Assembly (NCBI GenBank): GCA_037349105.1
Contig: JAYJMM010000113.1
Span: forward strand, 4,898,001-4,962,000
Reading direction: 5' to 3'
DNA length: 64,000 nt
Origin: Limnomonas spitsbergensis
Taxonomy: Eukaryota; Chlorophyta; Chlorophyceae; Chlamydomonadales
This document shows, piece by piece, positions 21,293-31,200 of the stretch. The position numbers and the translations under genes were made by a program. Within the stretch, counting starts at the first letter, position 1. Each line of letters starts with the position of its first letter. The notes beneath the pieces are model-generated. The model was given only the letters and a program-made list of their open reading frames with translations, was not told the origin of the DNA and did no database searches.

Positions 21293-21932
21293 ACGTGGAT
21301 GAAAACGATGGAAATACGCGTTTTGACACATGGCTTGGTTTAGAACGAACTCCCTCCTTAACATCAGGCGGAGCCTAGTAACAACTGTTTATCAAGCATG
21401 CATGGCATGGTGTAAGTCCCTATCAAACATGCATGGCATGCTCAGCCTCTAGCAACACAGACGCGGCATGCTCGACAAAACAGACGTGTCATACTGTCAG
21501 GCCCTAGCATACAAGCGTGGCATGCTAGCTGCCAGTCCCTATCAAACTTGCGAGGCTTGCTCCGCTCCTAAAAACAGGCGTGGCTTGCTGTCAGCTCCTA
21601 ACAACAGAAACATGCATGCAATGTTCATTCCTCCTAAACTTGCGAGTGGCCGTTTGGACCATGCATATGTTTTGTTTGACGATTTCGCATCCTTTTCGAA
21701 TCTCTGCAAGTTTGGGAGGGTAGGATTAGAGCAGCGCAGTAGGTTGCATAGCTTGTAAACAACAGTCGCGTGGTCAGTCCCGTATTGACGTGGGCCAAAT
21801 TTTTCAAAAAAAAGCTCAAACTCACTTGGCGCATGATAAGGAAGCATGCGAGCGATGTTGCCATTACTCAGACAGCATGTGCAGAAGTAAGCAAGTGAGC
21901 GAGTGACATCCTCCATTTGCACTTCCCCACAC
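21293..21932. other. Transposase 3' flank with short GCATGC repeats; no gene
   Basis: Repeats of TATCAAACATGCATGGCATGCTCAG type recur at ~35-40 bp intervals from 21390 to 21600. These could be subterminal repeats of the Harbinger element. A minus-strand frame at 21542-21922 (126 aa) has no recognisable motif. Confidence 0.4.
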
Positions 21933-22169
21933 GCTCACTCGCCCACCTTCTCACTTACTCACTTACTCACTTACTCACTTACTCACTTACTCACTTACGC
22001 ACTTACTCACTGTAAGTCACATGTTAAAGAAGAGATCTTAAAGTAATATACTAATAGTTTATAGTAATAGTTTATAATAATGCTTAAAGATCTCTTCTTT
22101 AACATATGACTTGAAGTGAGTAAGTGAGTAAGTGAGTAAGTGAGTAAGTGAGAAGGTGGGCGAGTCAGC
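21933..22169. repeat. 237-bp fold-back palindrome with (ACTCACTT)n arms
   Basis: The left arm (~21933-22038: CTCGCCCACCTTCTCAC, then repeats of TTACTCAC, then AGAAGAGATCTTAAAG) is matched by the right arm in inverse (~22083-22169: TTAAAGATCTCTTCTTTAAC, then GTGAGTAA repeats, then GAGAAGGTGGGCGAG). A ~45-nt AT-rich loop separates them. It is a fold-back element whose arms carry an 8-bp minisatellite. Confidence 0.85.
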
Positions 22170-22382
22170 ACTTAACGCTTGCCCACATGCTCGTTGACCG
22201 ATGGATCTCAAAAGCGTGGTTCAAACTTGTGAATGGCATGCCCACGGCAAAGCTTTCGCGCGCCAAAACACAGTCATCGTAAAACGTTTTGTCATTGAAT
22301 AAGCTTATGTTTAAAATGTCATTTTTGCCCTTCTCTTTAGCATATAACATCAGTTCTGATATCCAGGCCGGGTAGCGCCAAT

Positions 22383-24825
22383 ATGTTCAGGTTCTTTGAC
22401 AATCCTTGTGGGAAGAGGACACACACACCACAAAGCGCAGTCCGCGGTAATGGAGCGCGGCGAGTTTACTCCAGAGCGTCAAACGGATGCGACGGGCTAG
22501 CTCTAGACCTATTTGGATCTCCGCCTCACGCCACCCCAGCAGAGATTCCAACTCGTTTCTTTGGGACACCTATCCCTGGCATGACCTCCATTTTTGCTGC
22601 AGCATCAAGTAACACCAGTGTTAGGTGGCTTGCGGACGCCGTCGGTGGCATCCCTATTGGGCACCTGACTTTGCTCGTGGGGGCACCGAGCTCTGGTAAA
22701 ACTACGTTTGCAGCCTCGCTTCTTGCAGCAGTGAGCATGGGTCACGGTGAGATAACTTCTTATATTTTTGTTTTGACATCACATGTTTGAATACCGGTAC
22801 GACATGCTCATTCATTTGACTTGCATTTTTTGTCTCCTTGCATATACAGGTTCGATCTTGGGGGCCGGGTACCAAGGCCAGCTTGACTCAAACGGCCTGG
22901 AGGGTGGAGTTACTCTCTACTTGGATTTCGAGCGGAGGAGGATTCTGTTACTAGAGCTCCTAAAAACACTGACCAATGGCCATCCTGATGAAATTTCACA
23001 AGGTAAGTATGGGAACAAAGAACACGTCACTATGGTATTTGTTTGTTCATCTCCAATTGATGGCGCCCATGCGGACCCTGAAACCCGAATTATACGTCTA
23101 AGTGTTTTCCCTTAGCCAACACACTTTTGCTTAAAATACCCCCCGCAGATCTCCAATACATGGAGCTGAACCCACAGACTACACCGCTGACCGAGGCATG
23201 GGTCAAAGGAGCACTCAGTGGCATGCTTGAGAAGTTTAAAAGAGAGCATAGGGTAAGATCATTTTGATTGAACATAACTTGTGTTCTTAATAATCTTTGA
23301 CTGAAGTCATGTCCTTCCTCTTGAACGCAGCCGGTGAAATGCATCGTGATTGACTCGATGAGCGCGGGCATGGTCAATGTGCTCGGGGGCGTGAACTACG
23401 CCAACGTGGTGACTCCACTGCTGGACGCCCTTCGGTCTTTGGCTCAAGAGTTCAGTATCCCAGTCGTGCTATGTCATCATGTCAATGAGAAAGTTCTGAA
23501 CCAGCTGAAGCCACCATACAAGGGTTTCAACAAGGTGCGTGCCGCTGAGCCGCCCATTTTTTTGTTTGCCATGTGAAAGCAGCAAATTTGGTTTATGTCA
23601 CAAAAAACACTACCCCATTGATTTTTTTTTACACTGCTGCTATCGCATCATATGAAAAAATGAAACAAATCGTGATACATTCTTTTTTCATGTAGGGGAC
23701 ATGCGAATCGCCGGTCGACACCAGCCACATCATGGGATCACAGGTATGATCTAAATAAATAGCACACACATATGTCTCCTAATTTGCCACATTCATCATT
23801 AAAATACAGGTCCTAGCTATACCAAGCGTACCATTTTGCCCCTTTGCCCACAACTAATTGCCAGGCCTTGGTCCAAGCATGCACGCACATCTTGCTTGTG
23901 GAGAAAGTCCAGAGTGCCCCGCTGGAGCGTATCATCAGGTCAATCAAGTCCAACATAACAAGTGTGACGAACACGTAAGTTCCATGCAAATCAAACCAGT
24001 TTTTGTTTTAGGTATGCTACACCAAATTGACAAAAAAAATCTGCAGCCGGCAAGTATCCCAAAACCTGGACCTTCAACCCTGAACCATGTATCCCGACAC
24101 CTTGCAGGCTATAGGGACAAGTATCTCAAACCAGGGGACCCTAAATATCCATATCCAAAACATTGCAGGCTACTAGGAGCATCCCGAACCCTGGACCCTA
24201 AACCTTGCAACCTGAAAAACCCTGCAATTTATGGGGATGAGTATCCCAGACCCTGGACCCCTTGTACCCTGAACCCTCAAAAGCCCCAATAGCCTGCAGG
24301 ATTTCAAACTGGCTAAGGGGGCCAGTACCCCCAGCCCTGGGCCATAAACCTTGAACCCAAATAACCTGGACCCCTTCATTCCAAAAATCTTGCCGACCCT
24401 GGGGACCATTTCCCAAAACACTGGGCCATAACCTTGAACACAAAACCTCTTTGACAACCCTGTGCTCTAAATATACTGGACCCTCAAATCCCTGAAAGTC
24501 TTGCCGGTACATGAGTCTTTTCAGTGTTTGTGGGAAGATATATGTGCCACGCAAAAATAAAATGAGTGGACAAAAGCGGCAGAACAATATTTAATAATGG
24601 ATGTCCCTTGAGCATAGGTGGTGCTCAGACGTGAAAGGCTGGCGCCTATTGGAATCGGCTGAAGGTCACCAGGAGAAGCCATCCTCTTCGGACAAGTCAG
24701 AAGACGTGAAGTGCCAGGAGCTGATAGTGGAGGAGCTGCGCAAGACCCACGCCGTCCCAGAGTGGCACAACAAAGTCAAGTCTCACTTCAATGGCATGCC
24801 ATGGAACTCGATGTGTATACCATAG
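22383..24825 (+). CDS. RecA-fold P-loop ATPase (AAA_25/RepA-KaiC-like)
   Basis: Seven exons join in phase: 22383-22746, 22850-23002, 23149-23252, 23331-23534, 23696-23743, 23865-23974 and 24618-24825, giving 396 residues. Walker A is GAPSSGKT (residues 100-107), just after a PIGHLTLLV strand. The Walker B strand is CIVIDS (211-216). A following strand VVLCHHV (~253-259) has the His-His of the RepA/KaiC/DnaB-like RecA group, and QACTHILLVEK follows near 285. These features support an oligomeric DNA-associated ATPase of the AAA_25 type, best known from plasmid and phage replication proteins and their relatives. The N-terminus is basic and could be an organelle signal or a linker. It is not a canonical RAD51 (no HhH domain). 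A transferred or mobile-element origin is possible, but six introns show long residence. The start is the first ATG in frame; further 5' exons cannot be excluded. Confidence 0.75.
24040..24530. repeat. Degenerate CCCTGGACC/CCCTAAACC repeat in the last ATPase intron
   Basis: Irregular ~30-45-bp repeats combine words such as AACCCTGGACCCTAAACC, TTGCAACC and GAGTATCCCA across most of the 643-bp intron. It is non-coding. Similar CCCTAAACC words recur in the Argonaute introns. Confidence 0.65.
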
Positions 24826-25274
24826 ATGGTTTTAAGTCACCCTCGGCTCTCTCAGAATTTAGAAGTTTTCCAGTGTTCTAAAACATAAGAAATAGCCACC
24901 AATGATCTAGCACACCGCTTTTGCCACCATAAAATGACCCAGGCCGTAGACGAGAGCATGCACACTTAAGAGGGAATAATAGCTCCTCTTACGCACCCCT
25001 TGCTCGCGTCATGCCCCCCAAGCATTGAGGGGTCCATCCCGCGCGGCTCAGGCGCGCCTTCTAAACTTTGTACACCTCCGGGATTTATTCAGTCTTCATT
25101 TTGTATACAACTGATTCAGTCATCACGGACCATTAATAACCCTTAACGGCAGTATGCTTACAACGTTATGTTCAACTCCCCTCATGTATAATGATTCCCG
25201 TATGCCCCCTTTATCCCCCCAATATGTGACAGTTGCTAGATCTGGGGTCGAAACAACGATTGTCTAACGCCAGC
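24826..25274. other. Intergenic; possible splice acceptor near the right end
   Basis: Nothing coding is recognised. A CAG preceded by a CT-rich tract at 25230-25232 could be an acceptor. If so, the frame that opens at 25233 would belong to a gene with an unseen 5' exon. Confidence 0.4.
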
Positions 25275-27047
25275 ATGCTGCGAGCGAGGGGAAAACTCAC
25301 TGAGAAGGCGATACTCATCCCGTTCAAGATGAAGGATGGAAGAGGCATCAACCGCCACTTCTGGGCTTTAAAAGCCCTGCCGATACCTCAAGGAGCACAG
25401 CTAGATGCATCCCAACACGAAGAGAGCGGGGGGACCTCTATGCCCTCAGTGGGTAGCAAGCAGTGGTACAGCATGCAAACGCTGCCTCATGTCATGCAGC
25501 ATCCCCATGGCGTGCGCCTCCCTGGCAGCATGCAGGGCCCCCCAGGTGCCCAGCACCCTGACGTCATGCCACCGCAGCGGCAAAGTGGGCAGCCCGCTCC
25601 AAGCTTGCATCAGATGTACAGCATGCAGTCGCTTGCTTCAGACATGCAGCATCCGCATAGCGTGCGCCCTTCTGGCAGCTTGCAGGACCCCCCCGGAGTC
25701 CATCAACATGAGGTCCCGCGGCTACCTCCCTGGGGCGAGCAGCGAGGTTACAACATGCCGCTGCTGCCTCCAGACATGCAGCGTCATGGCGTGCACCGCC
25801 CTCACAGCATGCATGGCCAGGGCGTGCGCCCCCCTGGCAGCATGCAAGACCCCTCGGGTAACCAGCAGGCAGGTCCTCCCCCCCGCAATCGCCCTGCTAC
25901 CGATGCCCCCACCTCTATGTACCGTCTTGAGCACCAGCAGCCTGGCGGGCAGGCAGGCCCCCCCCTCAACTATCACTCTGCTTCCGATTCTGGCCACACT
26001 CACTATTCGTACGGTGCTCCCACCTCTGTGTACCGCCTTGAGCACCAGCTAACTGGTGGGCAGACAGGTCCTCCCCCCCGCAATCGCCCTGCTACCGATG
26101 CTGGCCATGCTCACTATTCTTATGGTGCCCCCACCAATGCGTACCGTTTTGAGCACCAACAGCCTGGCGGGCAGGCAGATCCCCCCTGCCGCGATCGCCC
26201 TGCTACCGATGCTGGCCATGCTCACTATTCTTACGGTGCCCCCACCAATGCGTACCGTTTTGAGCACCAACAGCCTGGCGGGCAGGCAGATCCTACTCCC
26301 CGCGATCGCCCTGCTTCCGACGCCAGTCACTCTCACTTCCTTTACGGTGCCCCCACATCTGCGTACCGTCTTGAGCACCAGCAACCTGGTGGGCATGCAG
26401 ATCCCCGCCCCCGCGATCGCTCTGCTTCCGTTTCTGGCCACACTCACTATTCCTACGGTGCCCCCACCTCTGCGTACCTTTTTGAGCACCAGCAACCTGG
26501 TGGGCAGGCAGGTCCCCCCCCCCGCGATCACCCTGCTTCCGACGCCAGTCACTCTCACTCCTCCTACGGTGCCCCCACATCTGCGTACCGTCTTGAGCAC
26601 CAGCAACCTGGTGGGCAGGCAGGTCCCCCCCCCTGCCATTACCTTGCTTTCCATGCCGGGCACTCTCCCTCCTTCTATGGTGCCACACTCCCTGCTCACC
26701 GTCTTGAGCACCAGCAGCCCGGTGGGCAGGCAGGTCGACACCTGCCTCGGCCTTCAGCTTTTGTCACTGAGTCCTCCTCACCCCCGTCCTCGTACCAGCA
26801 GCCCCAACACTCTCCTACCGGTTCCCCTGCTGCTTCAAATGGTCTACATAGCGACGGCGAGTACTATGGCGACGATGTCTGGGACGCGGAGCAATCTCAA
26901 CCCGACGACTCATTTGGGTACTCTGTGGAGCGAGGGGTTACGCATGGAGAGGAGGATCAGCATGACAATGATATGTTAGACTATGAGTCGCAAGATGAGC
27001 AAGACCTTGTAGAATACTACCAAACCATAGCCGAGGGCCAATCATAA
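25275..27047 (+). CDS. Disordered protein with 37-residue Pro/Gln/His repeats
   Basis: One long frame is open from 25233 (TTG, possibly after a splice acceptor); the first ATG is at 25275. Near the start is a folded-looking segment (KLTEKAILIPFKMKDGRGIN), then a Met/Pro/His-rich region with repeats of the kind MQHPHGVRLPGSMQ. About 7.5 tandem repeats of 37 residues follow (core APTSAYRLEHQQPGGQAGPP ... HYSYG). The C-terminal ~60 residues are strongly acidic (DDVWDAEQ, GEEDQHDNDM). No known domain, signal peptide or membrane segment is present. The repeats keep their reading frame and core while the linker varies, which suggests a translated protein. The function is unknown. It follows the ATPase gene by ~450 bp on the same strand, so co-function is possible but unproven. 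Confidence 0.6.
   Translation: MLRARGKLTEKAILIPFKMKDGRGINRHFWALKALPIPQGAQLDASQHEESGGTSMPSVGSKQWYSMQTLPHVMQHPHGVRLPGSMQGPPGAQHPDVMPPQRQSGQPAPSLHQMYSMQSLASDMQHPHSVRPSGSLQDPPGVHQHEVPRLPPWGEQRGYNMPLLPPDMQRHGVHRPHSMHGQGVRPPGSMQDPSGNQQAGPPPRNRPATDAPTSMYRLEHQQPGGQAGPPLNYHSASDSGHTHYSYGAPTSVYRLEHQLTGGQTGPPPRNRPATDAGHAHYSYGAPTNAYRFEHQQPGGQADPPCRDRPATDAGHAHYSYGAPTNAYRFEHQQPGGQADPTPRDRPASDASHSHFLYGAPTSAYRLEHQQPGGHADPRPRDRSASVSGHTHYSYGAPTSAYLFEHQQPGGQAGPPPRDHPASDASHSHSSYGAPTSAYRLEHQQPGGQAGPPPCHYLAFHAGHSPSFYGATLPAHRLEHQQPGGQAGRHLPRPSAFVTESSSPPSSYQQPQHSPTGSPAASNGLHSDGEYYGDDVWDAEQSQPDDSFGYSVERGVTHGEEDQHDNDMLDYESQDEQDLVEYYQTIAEGQS
25905..26760 (+). repeat. 111-bp coding tandem repeat (~7.5 copies)
   Basis: The unit encodes 37 residues with core YRLEHQQPGGQA. 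Copies 3 and 4 are nearly identical at DNA level (from ~26100 to ~26330), indicating recent duplication. The period is a multiple of 3 and no copy has a stop. Confidence 0.9.
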
Positions 27048-27199
27048 TGGCCGCACCAGGTTTTAGGGCTCTTTAATCGTAGGAACCATCTTCTCATGAC
27101 ATATCTGTGACGAGGACCAGCGCTTTGTGCGCATGAGCTTACTGCGTCCGTGTGCGTGTTTGTTGGTGGTGTGCCCCGTGTTTTGGTCTTGCTGAATGG

Positions 27200-27345
27200 T
27201 GAATAAGTCAATAACGTTACACCGCTGAGCCCGCTTAAATCTCTGCCGCATGGGCGCCCCACTGGCCACTGTTCAGAAGGGAGAAAAGAAGAAACTAAAA
27301 GGAAGGAGGGGGAAAGGAACAAAAGGAGAGGCCGGGAAGGCAAAG
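27200..27345 (-). mobile_element. LINE 3' tail fragment, inverted
   Basis: On the minus strand it reads a pyrimidine-rich tract (CCTTCCTTTTAGTTTCTTC-like), then CAGTGGGGCGCCCATGCGG, ending near GTAACGTTATTGA. This is the tail module shared with 42300-42640, 43555-43680 and 31550-31660. Confidence 0.6.
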
Positions 27346-27349
27346 AAGA

Positions 27350-28209
27350 CCAAGAAGACCAATGGTGAATAAGTCACCCTCCTAATAATGCAGGATTTTG
27401 CTGTACCTTACGTAGAGGTGTGTGTTGGCCTTGGGGTGACATGGGGGCGGCGGAGGGACGCATGCATGCATGGCACGCTGTTTCACAAGCATGGTACACC
27501 CCGCGACAGACTGAATTAAGTGCCTTCCCTGTTAATTAGGCTTCGTTCCCCGTCCGGTGGCCAGGTGTTCAGCAATCTGTCAGGTCCCCTGCAGCTATTG
27601 TTGCTGTATGGGGGTGCATGGGTGCTGCGGTAGAATCTTCGACTAGTCCTCACCGGGGTAAACACGGTAAGCCCTTCTTGGTCCGACTTGCGACGCGCCT
27701 GTGGGGCATTCATCAGCCGGGGTGCGAAGGAAGCGTCTCTGGAGTTTTTGCTATGCGCCTCGGCCACCGCACAACTCTCACGGCTTCTCCTTGCAGGCTT
27801 GAGCTGGATTAACAGACGGGATGGCTGAACGGTGGTGTTTGACAATTACAAAATGCGACTGCATGCCTTGAGGCGATCGAACCTTAGCAGTTGTGTGGGG
27901 CAACAGAAGGGGTTATCGTTGCACCGCTGCCGAAGTAGGAAATCGATAGCGTTATGTGCCGTAGACGATGTAGCCTGTACGACACAGCCATCGATGTCAC
28001 ATCTATCGTGTGTGTGTGAGGGTTTGCAAAAAGCTCTATTGCATCGGAGTGCTGGAACTGAGTGGGAACTCAAGGGCAATCTTCCGATAGGGTCTTTACC
28101 AGAGATCTTGGATGTACAACTAGCAAGATTTTGTTGTTGCTGAACGCGATGCGACCCGCCCTGCCATTTGTCTTCCCTTCTTGTGACTCGGGCATGAACT
28201 GGCAATTCG
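27350..28209. other. Intergenic upstream of the ABA4-like gene
   Basis: It contains short frames without motifs and no clear TATA box. It is presumably the promoter region of the downstream gene. Confidence 0.4.
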
Positions 28210-31200
28210 ATGTCGCTGCTTAAAGCCAGACTGACTGGCTCGCATGGCAACGTCCTTCCGTCAAGGCGACAGGGTACCTTCCAGCGCATCCCCACTTCCG
28301 GCCAAGGTTCCCCTCTTTACCCTCGCCATGAAAAAGACATCGACACGACCATTCAATTACCGCAAATACGAAGGATTCACGTCGCTACATTAGTGGCGAG
28401 GGCCAACGCAGCCACAGCTGCGGCAGCGGGAGCCACGTCAGCTGCAGCCTCGTTTTTGTCACCTGAAGCTGTCACTGGCATTGTAATGGCCATGGTAACA
28501 TACCACCTGTCTGTGTTTGCTGCGGTGAGTCGAATAACCTCTCTCAACCAGACATGAGTGCATGCATGTCGAGAAATGCATGATATTTTTTCGTCACTCT
28601 GCAGTGCACCATGCATGCCAATATAGGCGCTCCACTGAACGCATGCATTGGTAGGCTTCAGTGTCCATGCTAGTCATACATACATCGCTTAAGAGGGCCG
28701 CCAGGCGGCCACCACTGGGTCGTTGGGGACCAAACCATGACCGTCCAAAGGCCCAAGCAACACTCAAATTTCTGCACCTTGCCCTCTCGGCCGCAAGCCA
28801 TGATGTAGCTGCATTGTTGCTGAAGTAAGCTCAAAGAAGCCCTGGTTGGGTTTGCGCAGATGCTGCTCCTGGGGCGGCTGCAGATGATTCAAACACTCAT
28901 GCGATCGTTGTGGGCGTTCCTGCCGATCGCCCTGGTTTACGGCATTCTCCTGGCCAACAGCTGGGCTCCGGACTCGCTTTCAATCATCCTCCCAGGCAAC
29001 CTACAAGAAGGCCTTGCAAGTGCGTCTGTGCGGATTGGTTCATGTACTGATGTGCAATGGTAGGAAGGCCTTAAAATTGCATCTGTGCCTGTGGTGCCCA
29101 TTGGGTTATGTGCAATGGCCTTGCAAGTGCGTCTCATTCAGTGCAGCACTATGCTAATACCGCTGACGTTGTATTAGAATGCCACTGTGTGAAGTGCCCC
29201 GCCTTGCGCAGCACTGTCAGTGTTCCCTCATAACCTCAGCATATCCTCGAGATACGAAAACCGGTGCACTGTCCATGTTATACATGAACAGAGACGTACG
29301 GTACATCCGTACGGCCTATGACTCAGCAGCATCCAGGGACTCTCAGTTAGTGAAGCTGATTCTCTGCTGTGATGTGGGCGCGATGAATGCATGCAGCGAA
29401 ACTGACACTCTATAGTCGAGGGTCTGGAAAAATACTTTGGTCACCACTGGTGACTCACCTGGCGGTATACAGCGATTCACCGGACTTTTAGTTCTATGAC
29501 TGGACTCCAACGAACCGTTGAAGACATCGTGATCTGTCTTGTGTGTACCGTACCAAATTTTGCACGTTTTGGAAACGCCATACCAGGGGCGTTTAAGAGG
29601 TCGGTCACACTGCGTTGCGTTTGGGGTTGCGTCAGGAAAAAGTGCAAACGCGACGCCGGTCACACTACCCAAACGCCAAACGCAACGTGTCCAAACGCGA
29701 AACGCAAACGCAGGGGGGGGGGGTGAGATTTCGCGTTTGATATGTTGCATTGATCTTAAGCTTGAAATGAACAATATACATGCCATAGTATACGATAATA
29801 TCAACCACGAGTCGCTAGGAGTCGGAATGCACACAAAAATGGATCAAGTCATACTTCAGGGCACATCCTTGAGGCAAACACATGAGTACAATGATCGTCT
29901 GAGGTGTCAACATTGTGTCTGATAATATATAGAAACAACGGAGGCAAACGAACTAGAGAGAGAAACAAATGGTGACACAGATGATCGAACCCTGACGTCT
30001 TGCCCTGACGTCATGCCCAAACGCAGTGTGACCAGTTTAGCGGCAGATTCACGCTAAATCCAAACGCAACCCAAACGTAACTGCCAAACGCAACCTCAAA
30101 CGTAACGCAGTCTGACCGACCCCTTAATGAACCCCTGGCCATACCACGCACATTTCAACTCATATACGTGTCCACATCTCCGTTTGAAACAAAAATTTGA
30201 TCGAAAGAACGCTCTTGAATTAAGCCAACAGCATATACAGAAGGCTCGTGACAATTCATGTCTTCGGTTCCGCGAGGCCCACATCTGGCGGGGAGGTCAC
30301 CCCAACGCTAATTTTGAAACGGAAAGTGTGGGTCTTGTGGACATGTGGAGGGACAGCCGGCTTCGACCTCGTCGTCGATCACAATGGGGCCTTCCAGGCT
30401 TCCGGTATTTATGAATTCGACATTAACGCTTAAGCTGACAAGCCGAGTTGCCGAGCCGCCATTAAAATCTATCCGGCTTAGCCGAGTCGCGGGTCGAAAA
30501 GGGTCGTCTGGCCTCGGCTTGCGTCGAGACCATGGTTTTACTGAGCCCGTTTATTTCGCTTCGGCTCTGGGCTCGGAACCCGATCGGCTCCCAGTTCCCT
30601 AGTTCTCCAGTCACTGGAGACAGCCTCTTTGCAATCAATAGAACCTTGATCATATTCCCCCCCACACACACATTTGCATCAGGCATAGCTTGCAGGCGAA
30701 TGGCCCCAGTTCCTTGCCCGCTCACCCTTGCATAATATGCTTGGCTGCAGGCGGAAAGCCCCAGTTTTTTCCCAAGCTCGAGGGCATCATGTGTCTGTTT
30801 CAGCGCAGCCCCACCGCAGCGTCCTGGCTGATTCACGTCTGCGCAATCAATATGTTCCTTGCACGCGGCATCTACAACGAAGGTGGGGCAACAGCGCACA
30901 GTACAATTGGTGTTCCTTTCCAGCCTTTTGTCTGTCCCTTCACATTTTTACCCCTTTTCCCGAGGGGGGGCAAAAACAAAAAATTTCGACCCCATCTCCC
31001 TTTTTTGTAGAGCTTAACGAGAGCGTTCCATAGCTGTTTTTTAAATTTATTTTGGCCCAGGGGGGTGGGAGATATGGGGGGGCAAAGTTGGGGGTGGGTG
31101 GGCGGGTGGTCCCCCCCAAAATCCAATATTTGTTTTGTTTTCAAACTTTGTATCTTTTTTTCTGTAGGTCTGTTGAGGCTGGCAGCGGCACCTACGTGTT

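Noticed and set aside
29984..30000. tRNA T-arm-like word GATCGAACCCTGA
   Set aside because: No matching acceptor stem, D-arm or anticodon arm in the neighbourhood; it lies in the TTAA-flanked element.
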